From Lachnospiraceae bacterium XBB2008 (GTDB lineage Bacteria > Bacillota > Clostridia > Lachnospirales > Lachnospiraceae), in contig FMVL01000005.1 in assembly GCA_900102235.1 (NCBI GenBank), forward strand, positions 372,001 through 436,000: DNA of 64,000 nt. Reading direction: 5' to 3'. Numbering within the stretch: the first letter of the stretch is position 1; every line of letters begins with the position of its first letter. The notes below the pieces were generated by a model. That model did not search any database. It was not told where the DNA came from and saw only the letters and a program-made list of their open reading frames with translations. This document shows positions 8,108 to 17,317 of this stretch, piece by piece. Position numbers and translations under genes: made by a program.

Positions 8108-8175
8108 TTATAAAGTAAGGGGATCATTGACATGCTTAAATGTTATTCGGACAGACGCACACCACAGGAGGGACC

Positions 8176-9150
8176 ATGGTCGAGAGCAAAACAAAATATG
8201 AAGCATCAATAGAAGAGATTAACGCACTTTTTCTTAGGAATGGATTGGGCAGTGTGACAAACATCTCGCCTCTCGGGAACGGAGAGTTTAACGCAGCTTA
8301 TGAAGTTACATGTGATGACGGAACTCGCTATGCGCTTAAGATCGCACCGCCCGAAGGGATGAAGGTCTTAAGCTACGAAGAGAACATGATGGAGTCCGAG
8401 GTATTCTGGTATGAAATGATGCATGAGAATACCGATATACTCTGTCCGAAGGTTTATGCCGTAGACTTCTCACGCGAGATAATAGGCTGCAACTGTTTCA
8501 TCATGCAGATGATGGAAGGCAAGCCTCTGACCGAACTGAATCTGTCGGACGATGAACGCGACAGCATCCTTCGGCAGAAACTCTCCGTTCTGTCGAAGAT
8601 ACACCGGATACAGGGTACGGGTTTCGGATACAGACACAGGCAGCGGTATTCTACCTGGGACGAAGCTCTTAAGTCCATGGCAGACAGCCTTATATCGGAT
8701 TGCAGGGCCCTGGGATATGAAACTCCGTACGGAGAAAGATTCGTCGGGTATATTGAGAAACACGCAGATCTCCTGAAGACCGTCCCCTGCCGGATGGTGA
8801 ACTTCGATCTCTGGGACAGCAATGTCCTGTATAACGACGGGAAGATCTGCCTGATAGATCCGGAGCGCGGTTTCTGGGGCGACACGATAGGCGATTTCAT
8901 AACTCTGGCTCCCGGACAGAAATCTCCGTTATCCGAGAAAAAAGAAGCACTGGAAATATACAATTCTTTTGCTGAAGAGAAGATCGTTCTGTCAAAAGAA
9001 ACGGAAATCAGATACGCTTTGACAGTATGTTATCTGGCGCTCATCGAAGAAGTGGAAAAATATGTCCGCTATGAGCCGGACAATCCCAATTACATCCGTA
9101 ACACCGTGGACGCGAAGGCCATGTACGAGATGGCGTTTGAGATACTGTAG
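8176..9150 (+). CDS. APH/choline kinase-like phosphotransferase
   Basis: This is a roughly 324-residue small-molecule kinase of the aminoglycoside phosphotransferase fold. The N-lobe has LGNGEFNAAYEV (nucleotide loop) and ALKIAP (the lysine). The catalytic loop reads VNFDLWDSNVLY, so the usual HGD is NFD while the catalytic Asp and the Asn are kept. ICLIDPE supplies the metal-binding Asp. The ATG at 8176 is favoured because AGGAGGG is just upstream, although the spacing is tight; 8140 is the alternative. The substrate is unknown, and drug resistance should not be assumed. Confidence 0.8.
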   Translation: MVESKTKYEASIEEINALFLRNGLGSVTNISPLGNGEFNAAYEVTCDDGTRYALKIAPPEGMKVLSYEENMMESEVFWYEMMHENTDILCPKVYAVDFSREIIGCNCFIMQMMEGKPLTELNLSDDERDSILRQKLSVLSKIHRIQGTGFGYRHRQRYSTWDEALKSMADSLISDCRALGYETPYGERFVGYIEKHADLLKTVPCRMVNFDLWDSNVLYNDGKICLIDPERGFWGDTIGDFITLAPGQKSPLSEKKEALEIYNSFAEEKIVLSKETEIRYALTVCYLALIEEVEKYVRYEPDNPNYIRNTVDAKAMYEMAFEIL

Positions 9151-9177
9151 CCCCATGGATCGACAGGTGGTACAATA

Positions 9178-10056
9178 ATGCACTATGTAAATGCAAAAGG
9201 AATATTGACCGCAAACGGCGCTCGTCACGGCATGAATATCTATCGCGGCTGCTCTCACGGCTGTATCTATTGTGACAGCAGAAGCCGCTGCTATCAGTTC
9301 ACGCATCCGTTCGAAGATATCGAAGTGAAGCAGAACGCGCCGGAACTCCTGGAAAAAGCGCTTAAGTCGAAAAGAAAAAAGTGCATGATAGGAACCGGTT
9401 CGATGTCGGACCCGTATATGCATGTCGAGAAAGATCTGTGCCTGACAAGAAAGTGCCTGGAGATCATCCGGAAGTATGAATTCGGAGTTGCCATACAGAC
9501 TAAATCCGACCTTATCCTAAGGGACATCGGTCTTCTGGATGAGATAAACCGATCCGCAAAATGTGTGGTACAGATGACACTTACGACCTACGATGATAAA
9601 CTATGCGGTATACTTGAACCGAATGTCTGCAATACGAAACGCCGTATAGAAGTCCTCGAAGAGATGCAGAAAAAAGGCATTCCGACGATCGTATGGATCA
9701 CACCGATCCTGCCTTTCATCAATGATACGGAAGAAAACCTCACTTCGATATTGAATGAATGTGTTCGCGTAGGAGTTAAGGGGATCATAGATTTCGGCAT
9801 GGGGCTGACTCTCAGGGAAGGCGACCGGGAATACTACTATGCGGCACTTGATAAGCATTTTCCGGGGATGAAGGAGCGCTACATCAGGCAGTACGGTAAC
9901 TCCTATGAACTTGCGAGCCCGAATGCCGGGGAACTGACGGCGATATTTAAAAAGATCTGTAAGGAAAACGGCATCATGTCAACTCCCGACGAATGCTTCG
10001 GATTCATGAATGAACTGCCTGACAAGTACGAGCAGATGAGCATATTTGACCTGTAG
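9178..10056 (+). CDS. SPL-family radical SAM protein
   Basis: This 292-residue radical SAM enzyme has a CxxxCxxC cluster motif at C25, C29 and C32 (CSHGCIYC) for the [4Fe-4S]-SAM centre. The sequence around it (MNIYRGCSHGC, IGTGSMSDPY) matches the spore-photoproduct-lyase-like branch of small radical SAM proteins. Most members of that branch have no proven substrate. An AGGTGG site precedes the ATG. The gene lies just before the ABC transporter operon, but their link is not obvious. Confidence 0.8.
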   Translation: MHYVNAKGILTANGARHGMNIYRGCSHGCIYCDSRSRCYQFTHPFEDIEVKQNAPELLEKALKSKRKKCMIGTGSMSDPYMHVEKDLCLTRKCLEIIRKYEFGVAIQTKSDLILRDIGLLDEINRSAKCVVQMTLTTYDDKLCGILEPNVCNTKRRIEVLEEMQKKGIPTIVWITPILPFINDTEENLTSILNECVRVGVKGIIDFGMGLTLREGDREYYYAALDKHFPGMKERYIRQYGNSYELASPNAGELTAIFKKICKENGIMSTPDECFGFMNELPDKYEQMSIFDL

Positions 10057-10102
10057 GAAATCCGGTTCCCAGGCGGAATCATATATCGGAGAGGAGAATG
10101 GA

Positions 10103-10855
10103 ATGGAAATCCTTAGAATCGAAAACGTCACGAAATATTACGGAAAAGATGGCAATATCACCAAGGCCGTGGACGGTATATCCCTAAGCGTGGAATCCGG
10201 TGAATTCGTGGCAATCATGGGCGCATCGGGAAGCGGCAAGACTACGCTTCTAAATTGCATATCCACGATAGATACCGCTACCGGCGGACACATATATCTC
10301 GAGGATACGGATATAACAACTCTTAAAGGAAAAGATCTCAATGAGTTCAGAAGGGATAAACTCGGTTTTATCTTCCAGGATTTCAATCTTCTTGATACTC
10401 TTACGGCATATGAGAATATCGCGCTTGCTCTGACGATCCGGAATACCCCGCAGGAGGAGATCGAACCTGCAGTAAAACGGGTTGCGGAGCAGCTTGGCAT
10501 CACACAGGTTCTTGAGAAGTATCCGTATCAGATGTCGGGAGGACAGAAGCAGAGGATCGCCGCAGCCAGAGCCATGGTCACGGATCCGAAATTGATTCTT
10601 GCGGATGAACCCACAGGTGCACTGGACTCAAAAGCCTCCAGGATGCTTCTTGAAAAACTCGAGGAGCTTAACCGGAAACTGGGTGCTACCATCCTGATGG
10701 TAACCCATGACAATTTCTCGGCAAGTTATGCCACCCGTGTCATCTTCATGACGGATGGCCATATACGCAACGAACTCCGCAAAGGGAATGACGATCGCAA
10801 GGCCTTTTTCGAAAGGATCATAGAGATGGTCACTGCTTTTGGAGAGGAGGAGTAA
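10103..10855 (+). CDS. ABC transporter ATP-binding protein (BceA/MacB type)
   Basis: This 250-residue ATPase subunit has Walker A GASGSGKT (residues 40-47), a Q-loop in FIFQDFNLL, signature MSGGQKQR (144-151) and Walker B LILADEP followed by TGALD. It is of the lipoprotein/peptide-antibiotic exporter class, with the FQDFNLL and LDSK patterns typical of BceA-like proteins. The ATG at 10103 sits after GAGAGGAG; an upstream frame start at 10046 would overlap the radical SAM gene and lacks a site. The permease gene begins one base after its stop, so the two form one transporter. Confidence 0.9.
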   Translation: MEILRIENVTKYYGKDGNITKAVDGISLSVESGEFVAIMGASGSGKTTLLNCISTIDTATGGHIYLEDTDITTLKGKDLNEFRRDKLGFIFQDFNLLDTLTAYENIALALTIRNTPQEEIEPAVKRVAEQLGITQVLEKYPYQMSGGQKQRIAAARAMVTDPKLILADEPTGALDSKASRMLLEKLEELNRKLGATILMVTHDNFSASYATRVIFMTDGHIRNELRKGNDDRKAFFERIIEMVTAFGEEE

Positions 10856-10856
10856 G

Positions 10857-13800
10857 ATGCTTTTTAAGCTTGCCGTTAAGAACATCAAAAACAGCCTCCG
10901 GGACTATGCGATCTATTTCTACACCCTGGTCATCGGAGTGGCGATCTTTTATTCATTCAATTCCGTTACCAGTCAGAAATCTTTGCGGGAACTTACAGGA
11001 TCCAGAGGACAGACTGCCGATACGCTTAACATGCTCACTTCGGGCCTGAGCGTTTTTGTGGCTGTCGTTCTCGGGCTCCTGATCGTATATGCCAGCAGCT
11101 TTCTCATGAAGCGCAGAAGCCGTGAATTCGCGGTCTATATGATCCTCGGTATGGGCAAGGGCAAGGTGTCCGCGATCCTTCTTATTGAGACTGTACTCAC
11201 AGGCCTCGTTTCCCTCGTTGCCGGACTGTTCATCGGCATGGGTGTCTCCCAGCTTATGGGGATCCTTACCATTAAGCTGTTCCAGGTGGATATGAGCGCC
11301 TACAGCTTCACCGTTTCGGTAAAAGATATCCTTAAGACGATAGCTTTTTTCCTGGTCATGTATCTGGTGACCATGGTCTTTAACAGTCTGGCCGTAGGGA
11401 AAATGAAGCTGATCGACCTGATACAGTCCGAGAAAAGGAATGAATCGACGGATCTTCGAAGACCGATCCTGCGAGTGATCGTCTTTGTAGTGGGCATTGT
11501 GATGCTGGGTTTCACATATTACATGCTCACCGTCGCGGCCTCGGAACTGGAGATATCCAAGCTGGTCGCCTGTGTGATTGCCGTCGGTATATCGACTTTT
11601 CTCATCATGTGGTCGGTATCCGGGATGTTTCTGCGCGTGGCGCTGGGATTCAAAAAAGCATATTACTCCGGCATCAATACATTTACCGTCCGGCAGATAA
11701 CCAGCAAGATGGGGACCATTGTATCCTCGATGACGGTCATCTGTCTTATGCTGTTCCTCACACTCACTTTTCTGATCGCCGCATTTTCCATGCGCAAGGG
11801 ACTGAGTGATTCCATCAACAACTGTAAGGCCGACATGCAGCTGAGATACAACGAGATCGTGGTCGGCAGGGATCAGGCAACGCAGAGCTTTGATGATGTA
11901 GTTGAGCGCTATCGTACCTATGGTTATGACCTCACATCACGTTTTGACGATTATGTGCATTTCCATACCTATTTTGATCCCGATCTTGAGTGCGGTGACA
12001 TTACGGGCAAAGACTTTGACAGGCTGGATAATGCGTTGCCGTTTGATATTGTAAAAGTGAGTGATTATAACACCCTGGCGGCATTCTACGGTGAGCCCGG
12101 GGTCTCCCTGGAAGATGGGGAATTCATCCTCATGTGTACATACGCTCAATACGTTTCGATATATAACAAAAGCCTTGGCAGAGACAATACGATGACGCTG
12201 TTCGGGCACACTCTTGTTTCGAAGTATCCGACGGTTCAGAAGGGATATATCTCGATTGACGGATACAGTACCAACGGAGGACTGTTTATCGTTCCCGATC
12301 CGGCCGTGGATGAATCCTGGGCATTTAAAGACTACTTCATTGGTAACTATAAACTTGAAGAAGGCGAGAAACGTGAGGACCTGGATGCCCTGTGCAGAAA
12401 TGACAGAGACATGGTCGAGGAGAGGCTGAGCGATGATCAGGAGAAAGGGCTGATAACGACCGACTATTTCCTGCATATGACTACCAGAAGTGAGACCATA
12501 GCGGGGTTCCTTGGCTTTTCCGCCAATCTCACGATCGTAGGTCTCTATCTGGGAATAATCTTCCTGATCGCATGCGGCGCGATCCTTGCACTCCGTTGCC
12601 TGTCTGACTGTGTTGACTCCGTGCCCAGATACACCATCCTGCGTAAGATCGGAGTGGAAGAAAAGACCATCCGCAGATCCCTGTTTGCACAGACAGCGGT
12701 TGTCTTCGTGCTACCGCTCGCATTGGCTCTCTTCCATGCGCTTTTTGCGGTCAAAGCTCTGCTTCCGCTCATATCCCTGATGGGCATGGGCGGAATGTCA
12801 TTCTCGGTCTTCATAACGGCAGGTGTGATCCTCCTGATATACGGCGGGTATTTTGCGATCACCTACATCTGCGGAAAAGAGATCATCAGTCAGGAGAGAG
12901 TGCAAAGCACGCCCGCAGACAATCAGGCCGGCATCAGAAAAGCTGCTGTCGCCTGGGCTGTGACGATGGCTGCGATCGCAGTTCTGGTCGCAGTTACCGC
13001 AAAGGGGAGCAGGGAAGACTATTCAACCGGTACACCATGGATGTCACCTGATATAGAAGGAAACGTTACGGAGAAGACCGAGACTTCCGCGAAGGAGAAT
13101 TTCGCGCTCTATGCCAATAAAGAGGATATCCTGAAGCTTGAGATCCCGGAGGGTGAATCATTCGCAGGTCTCAGAGCTGAATTCGATGCGCAGAATATCA
13201 GTGATATTCAGGCACTTTTTGAAGGCGAAAGACCGGAAGGTCACGATCCGAGACTGGCTTATGACATGTACAGGCTTATGAACGACTGGACCGGGAGAGA
13301 TGCCCTTGGCGCCGCCCCTTTAAAGGAACTCACGGATGAGGTTGAGTCTCTTTCCACCATCGAAGAGCTGTCAGACTATCTGTCCGAGACACCTCCCGAG
13401 GAGGCACTTGCCGGATTGTGGAACTGTGAGATACGTTTGGATCCAAACGATGCGGACAGGTATATCATTACGGTGAGTCCAGCCGGACTGTTCCTCGAGG
13501 ACAGTGCGGAGTATCTTAATCCGACAAAAGAGGGCAGACAGATCAGGGAGGAGAAGACGGCACTTTTCATAAATCTCATGGAGAAGATCGGCTATACGAA
13601 AAAAGAGGCGGAGCAAAAGATCGAAAACTGTATCGAATTTGAAAAACTGATCGCTTCTTCCTGCCCTACTCAGGCAGAAAGGGGCAGCCCGTCCTACATT
13701 CGCCGGACATCCAATTATTTCAGCAGAGAGGAACTCCTGGCGGCACAAAAGGATCTGCCTGTCTTAGATACGATCGAGAGCGGATGCGCCTTTCCCGCGG

Positions 13801-14993
13801 CTGATGAATTCAGAGTGACATGGCCTGCGTATCTGGAGAGACTGAGTGAAGTGTACACACAGGAGAATCTTCCGCTCATACGTGACGCGCTCATAGTAAG
13901 AGGCGCGGACGCTGCGGTTGCTTCCAGACTCGACAGTCAGTGCTACATATGGAGTCTTCCGGCAGACGATTCTGATTCTAAAGACCCGTTTGCGGATTAC
14001 GCAGATACAAGCGTGTCTCTGGTTTCCGGCAGACTGGTATGGCCGGTATCAAAGCTGTATGCGGACGCTTATCTGACCGAACGGGACAAGGAGACCGTAA
14101 GAGCTCTGGTAGATGAAGTCGTGGAGGAATATCATGGCATTATCGAAGAGGCGGATTTCCTGTCAGAGGATACCCGGAAGGAAGCCGTGGCCAAACTAGA
14201 TACCATGAAACTGCATGTCATGTATCCTGATGACTGGACGCCGTACAGTTATGAAGACCTCGACATAATATCTCCGGAGGAGGGCGGTACTTTCTGGGAT
14301 GCATATATTGCTCTGGAGCGTTATGACAGATTAAAGAGCATAGAGGAATACCGGAAACCTGTTGATAAAGACCTTTGGTCATCAGCACCGGATAACGCTC
14401 CCACCAGTACAAACTGCGCTTATGATCCGTACACCAACAGCATATATATATGCGGGGCATATGTGAGAACCAGGTATGGCAGTGCATCCACCAAAGAAGA
14501 ACTCTACGCATTGGTCGGAACCACGATAGGTCATGAGATCGGTCATGCTTTTGACTATAACGGATCGAAGTATGATAAGGACGGTAACCGCAAAAACTGG
14601 TGGACCGATGAGGACGCTGAGAGTTTCAGGGTAAAAAATGAGAAACTTGCGATATACTTAAGCAGTATACATCCATGGGAAGGATGCTACACCAGAGGCA
14701 ATATCAAGACCGGCGAGGCTGCTGCCGATATCACGGGCATGAAGTGTATCCTGCGTCTTGCCGCGAAGGATCCGGAATTTGATTACGATGCTTTCTTCAG
14801 GGCGTATGCTCACGGACGGCTTATAAAGGAAACACCTGAATTTGCCGGAGCTTATGCCGATGATCCCCACCCCATGGACTATCAGAGGGTCAATGTGACC
14901 TTGCAGCAGTTTGATGAGTTTCTTTCTCTGTATGATATAAAAGAAGGCGATGCCATGTACCTGGCACCGGAGAACAGAGTAAGTGTCTGGTGA
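10857..14993 (+). CDS. BceB/FtsX-type permease fused to M13 metallopeptidase
   Basis: This is a 1378-residue two-part protein. Residues 1 to about 690 form a BceB-like ABC permease with a four-helix start, a large extracellular domain (about 310-530) and a C-terminal FtsX helix set. An extra hydrophobic helix at about 695-717 would carry the chain back outside. The rest is an M13 (neprilysin/PepO-like) zinc peptidase: the M13 N-domain, then GHEIGHAFD with zinc ligands H1226 and H1230 and catalytic E1227, third ligand E1287 in GEAAAD with D1291, then RVN and a terminal Trp. All active-site residues are present. It starts at ATG 10857 after GGAGAGGAGG; TTG at 10839 is less likely. I infer that it exports or releases a peptide and degrades it at the cell surface. 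No BceRS-type sensor genes lie nearby. Confidence 0.85.
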   Translation: MLFKLAVKNIKNSLRDYAIYFYTLVIGVAIFYSFNSVTSQKSLRELTGSRGQTADTLNMLTSGLSVFVAVVLGLLIVYASSFLMKRRSREFAVYMILGMGKGKVSAILLIETVLTGLVSLVAGLFIGMGVSQLMGILTIKLFQVDMSAYSFTVSVKDILKTIAFFLVMYLVTMVFNSLAVGKMKLIDLIQSEKRNESTDLRRPILRVIVFVVGIVMLGFTYYMLTVAASELEISKLVACVIAVGISTFLIMWSVSGMFLRVALGFKKAYYSGINTFTVRQITSKMGTIVSSMTVICLMLFLTLTFLIAAFSMRKGLSDSINNCKADMQLRYNEIVVGRDQATQSFDDVVERYRTYGYDLTSRFDDYVHFHTYFDPDLECGDITGKDFDRLDNALPFDIVKVSDYNTLAAFYGEPGVSLEDGEFILMCTYAQYVSIYNKSLGRDNTMTLFGHTLVSKYPTVQKGYISIDGYSTNGGLFIVPDPAVDESWAFKDYFIGNYKLEEGEKREDLDALCRNDRDMVEERLSDDQEKGLITTDYFLHMTTRSETIAGFLGFSANLTIVGLYLGIIFLIACGAILALRCLSDCVDSVPRYTILRKIGVEEKTIRRSLFAQTAVVFVLPLALALFHALFAVKALLPLISLMGMGGMSFSVFITAGVILLIYGGYFAITYICGKEIISQERVQSTPADNQAGIRKAAVAWAVTMAAIAVLVAVTAKGSREDYSTGTPWMSPDIEGNVTEKTETSAKENFALYANKEDILKLEIPEGESFAGLRAEFDAQNISDIQALFEGERPEGHDPRLAYDMYRLMNDWTGRDALGAAPLKELTDEVESLSTIEELSDYLSETPPEEALAGLWNCEIRLDPNDADRYIITVSPAGLFLEDSAEYLNPTKEGRQIREEKTALFINLMEKIGYTKKEAEQKIENCIEFEKLIASSCPTQAERGSPSYIRRTSNYFSREELLAAQKDLPVLDTIESGCAFPAADEFRVTWPAYLERLSEVYTQENLPLIRDALIVRGADAAVASRLDSQCYIWSLPADDSDSKDPFADYADTSVSLVSGRLVWPVSKLYADAYLTERDKETVRALVDEVVEEYHGIIEEADFLSEDTRKEAVAKLDTMKLHVMYPDDWTPYSYEDLDIISPEEGGTFWDAYIALERYDRLKSIEEYRKPVDKDLWSSAPDNAPTSTNCAYDPYTNSIYICGAYVRTRYGSASTKEELYALVGTTIGHEIGHAFDYNGSKYDKDGNRKNWWTDEDAESFRVKNEKLAIYLSSIHPWEGCYTRGNIKTGEAAADITGMKCILRLAAKDPEFDYDAFFRAYAHGRLIKETPEFAGAYADDPHPMDYQRVNVTLQQFDEFLSLYDIKEGDAMYLAPENRVSVW

Positions 14994-15271
14994 AAAATAT
15001 GGAATTTAAATTACATTCCGAATATCAGCCTACAGGCGATCAGCCGAAGGCGATCAAAGAACTTGTAGAGGGTTTCAAAGAGGGTAACCAGTTTGAGACC
15101 CTGCTCGGCGTTACCGGTTCCGGTAAGACCTTCACGATGGCGAATGTGATCGCGGCGCTCAACAAGCCCACGCTGATCATCTCACACAACAAAACACTTG
15201 CCGGCCAACTCTACGGAGAGATGAAGGAGTTCTTCCCCGAGAACGCGGTAGAGTACTTTGTGTCCTATTAA
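14990..15271 (+). pseudogene. Truncated uvrB 5' fragment
   Basis: This frame encodes the first 90 residues of UvrB, including Walker A GVTGSGKT and up to AVEYFVSY, then stops. It lacks the beta-hairpin, helicase and C-terminal UVR regions, so it cannot act in repair. A GTG at 14990 overlaps the permease stop, and an ATG is at 14999. It differs from the intact uvrB start at only seven of 90 residues, but at roughly a fifth of the bases, mostly silent. It breaks exactly after the codon for Tyr90, where the intact gene continues [10 protein letters not shown]. Confidence 0.85.
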
Positions 15272-15341
15272 TTCTTTCATAGATTACCACAATATCTGGT
15301 GGTGAAGTCTCTAATGATATTACAAGATATGGTGTCAAGGT

Positions 15342-15374
15342 AACGCTATACGGAATACATGGACTATATGGACA
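15342..15374 (+). repeat. Left imperfect inverted repeat of the island
   Basis: The sequence AACGCTATACGGAATACAT followed by GGACTATATGGACA is, in reverse complement, closely matched at 20487-20526. There the two blocks are separated by ten bases. The first block keeps GGAATACAT and the second keeps ATATGGACA exactly. Confidence 0.5.
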
Positions 15375-15386
15375 GGATACTATTGG

Positions 15387-15400
15387 TTACCCAATTGTCC
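15387..15400 (+). repeat. 14-bp direct repeat, left copy
   Basis: TTACCCAATTGTCC occurs identically at 20537-20550. Locally it also forms a hairpin with GGACA and ATTGG just upstream (15370-15386). Together with the inverted repeats it may mark recombination or protein-binding sites near the ends of the island. Confidence 0.5.
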
Positions 15401-15432
15401 ACGACGTCACTATCGCATATTCGGCGAAAAAA

Positions 15433-15501
15433 CTCAAAACGCTAAAGCGAAAAGCCTCAAAATACTAAAATAAAAAACCTCAAAATACTAAAACAAAAGT
15501 T
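15433..15501 (+). repeat. Three tandem 23-bp repeats upstream of the ATPase gene
   Basis: Units at 15433-15455, 15456-15478 and 15479-15501 each begin CTCAAAA, then carry CTAAA after two variable bases, and end in an A-rich tail. Units 2 and 3 share CTCAAAATACTAAAA exactly. The period of about two helical turns would place bound proteins on the same DNA face. The array ends 46 bases before the start codon of the ATPase. Confidence 0.7.
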
Positions 15502-15547
15502 GCAAAAATGCCGATAATACACTAAGATATCCAAAGAGGTGAGCACC

Positions 15548-16831
15548 GTGAAAGAATACAGAAAAAGAATAATCGACGATTTGCTTGAACTAAATATGGA
15601 GGCATTTGGAGCCACCTGGATAAGGGGGCCAAAAGGTTGCGGAAAAACGACAACTGCAAAGCAAAAAGCCAGGTCTGTTGTTGAATTTCAGGACGAGGAA
15701 AAGAGAGATAATCTTTTGAAGATAGCAAATACTGCGCCCTCCAAATTGCTGATCGGAGACAAGCCAATCCTGTTTGACGAATGGCAGGATGCACCGAAAC
15801 TCTTCGGCGCAATCAGGAAGGATGTAGACGATACCGGAGAAAAAGGATGCTATATACTGACGGGATCATCTTCAAAAGAGGTTAAGACGCCCCATACGGG
15901 AACGCTTAGGATCAGTCGCTTGAAAATGTATCCGATGAGTCTTTATGAGAGCGGAGATTCAAACGGTTCAATTTCTTTGATCCAGCTGTTTGATGATCCG
16001 GATTCATTCGACGGCTGCCATTCTGATATGAGTATAGATGACATTATTTTTTCAATCTGTCGCGGAGGATGGCCGGGTGCTCTTGGCGCTAAGACAGAAA
16101 GAGCAAAACTTTTAGTTGCGAAAGATATATACAAGCAAACATATTCGACGGATATTTCGAATATCGACAATGTAAAACGTAATTCGCAGATAACCATGGA
16201 TATACTGAAATCATACAGTAGGAATCTGTGTACTTTTGCGGCCACAAAAACAATCCTGTCAGATGTTAAAGCGAATAATACGGTTTCAGACCCGACCTTG
16301 TATGACTATATAAATGCGCTTACCGAATTGTATATTATCGACGATATAGACGCATGGTGTCCTTCTATACGTTCAAAGACGGTCATAAGATCCGGCAAGA
16401 AGCGCAACTTTATAGATCCGTCCATTGCCGTTGCAGCACTTGGGTTGTCTCCGGATTACTTTAATAAAGATTTTAAAACACTCGGCTTCCTGTTTGAATC
16501 ATTGTGCATTCGTGACCTGAAAGTGTATTCGTCTGTATACGATGGATATATGTCTTACTATCATGACAGATATGGTCTTGAAGCAGATGGCGTACTTCAC
16601 CTTAATGATGGCAGATACGCTTTAATAGAGTTTAAGCTTGGACAAACAGAGGTTGATGAGGGAGCAAAGCATTTGTGTGAGATAGAGAAGCTTGTTGCTA
16701 TGCACAATGAGAACGAACCGCAATGTCCATTAAGATTGCCGGATCTGAAACTGGTGATTACCGGTACAGAGTATGGTTACAAAAGAGATGATGGTGTTTT
16801 TGTTATTCCTATCGGATGCTTGAAGAATTAG
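15548..16831 (+). CDS. AAA ATPase with DUF4143 domain
   Basis: This 427-residue protein has the AAA_14 plus DUF4143 layout. Walker A is GPKGCGKT (residues 27-34) and the Walker B-like motif is ILFDEWQ (74-80), the form typical of this family. The C-terminal part has a PD-(D/E)xK-like pattern in LEADGVLHLN and ALIEFKLG. Such proteins are widespread in mobile and accessory regions; their biochemical role is largely unsettled. The GTG at 15548 was preferred because AGAGGTGAG lies just upstream; a GTG at 15539 lies within that site. The tandem repeats at 15433-15501 precede it and may be its operator. Confidence 0.85.
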   Translation: MKEYRKRIIDDLLELNMEAFGATWIRGPKGCGKTTTAKQKARSVVEFQDEEKRDNLLKIANTAPSKLLIGDKPILFDEWQDAPKLFGAIRKDVDDTGEKGCYILTGSSSKEVKTPHTGTLRISRLKMYPMSLYESGDSNGSISLIQLFDDPDSFDGCHSDMSIDDIIFSICRGGWPGALGAKTERAKLLVAKDIYKQTYSTDISNIDNVKRNSQITMDILKSYSRNLCTFAATKTILSDVKANNTVSDPTLYDYINALTELYIIDDIDAWCPSIRSKTVIRSGKKRNFIDPSIAVAALGLSPDYFNKDFKTLGFLFESLCIRDLKVYSSVYDGYMSYYHDRYGLEADGVLHLNDGRYALIEFKLGQTEVDEGAKHLCEIEKLVAMHNENEPQCPLRLPDLKLVITGTEYGYKRDDGVFVIPIGCLKN

Positions 16832-16874
16832 AAAATATAGGGATTGATGCATCAGTTAGTGGGAAGGAAAGAAT

Positions 16875-17219
16875 ATGCCTAAATATACAGATGATGAAAT
16901 ACGAAATATGAAGAAGATTACATGTAAGATTGCAGGTGAGTATTTGGGAATATCTTCGATGGCTGTGAGCATTGGAATGAGAAACAATCTTTTACCTATT
17001 GGATTTGCAATACATAATGAAGAAAACGATAGACCATATTCAGAAAGTTGGTCATATCAGATTATTGCAGAGCGACTAATAGCATACAAGTATGGGAGAA
17101 TCTCGGAAGTGCAGGTTCAAAACATTGAAAAGAATCTGTCAACCATAATAGAGCAGTTTGAGGAAATGAAAAAAGACCTGGTTTTTCTATTAAGCGAAAA
17201 CGGGGATCAGCAGAAATAG
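16875..17219 (+). CDS. Small phage-type HTH DNA-binding protein
   Basis: This 114-residue protein has an N-terminal helix-turn-helix (ITCKIAGEYLGISSMAVSIG, about residues 15-34) followed by MRNNLLPIGFAI. That pattern resembles excisionase-like or helix-turn-helix proteins of clostridial phages and conjugative elements. The C-terminal half is helical and probably mediates dimerisation. A GGAAGG site precedes the ATG. Its place inside the island is the best hint of a mobile origin. A role in excision or in controlling the island is possible but unproven. Confidence 0.6.
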   Translation: MPKYTDDEIRNMKKITCKIAGEYLGISSMAVSIGMRNNLLPIGFAIHNEENDRPYSESWSYQIIAERLIAYKYGRISEVQVQNIEKNLSTIIEQFEEMKKDLVFLLSENGDQQK

Positions 17220-17221
17220 AA

Positions 17222-17317
17222 TTGTTTGATTACGCGTTTTCGCTTGGCAAGTATTCGGATCCACAAAAGAGATATGAAGGGAAAGAATTACCAGAATGGA
17301 GAGTAAAAAAGGAATAG
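17222..17317 (+). pseudogene. Possible C-terminal gene remnant
   Basis: A frame without a start codon directly follows the previous stop and reads LFDYAFSLGKYSDPQKRYEG followed by KELPEWRVKKE, then stops inside the next gene. It looks more protein-like than chance sequence and may be the tail of a deleted gene. The family is unknown. Confidence 0.3.

Noticed and set aside
15433-15501. Tandem repeats as a CRISPR array
   Set aside because: The units are directly adjacent with no unique spacers and there are no cas genes.
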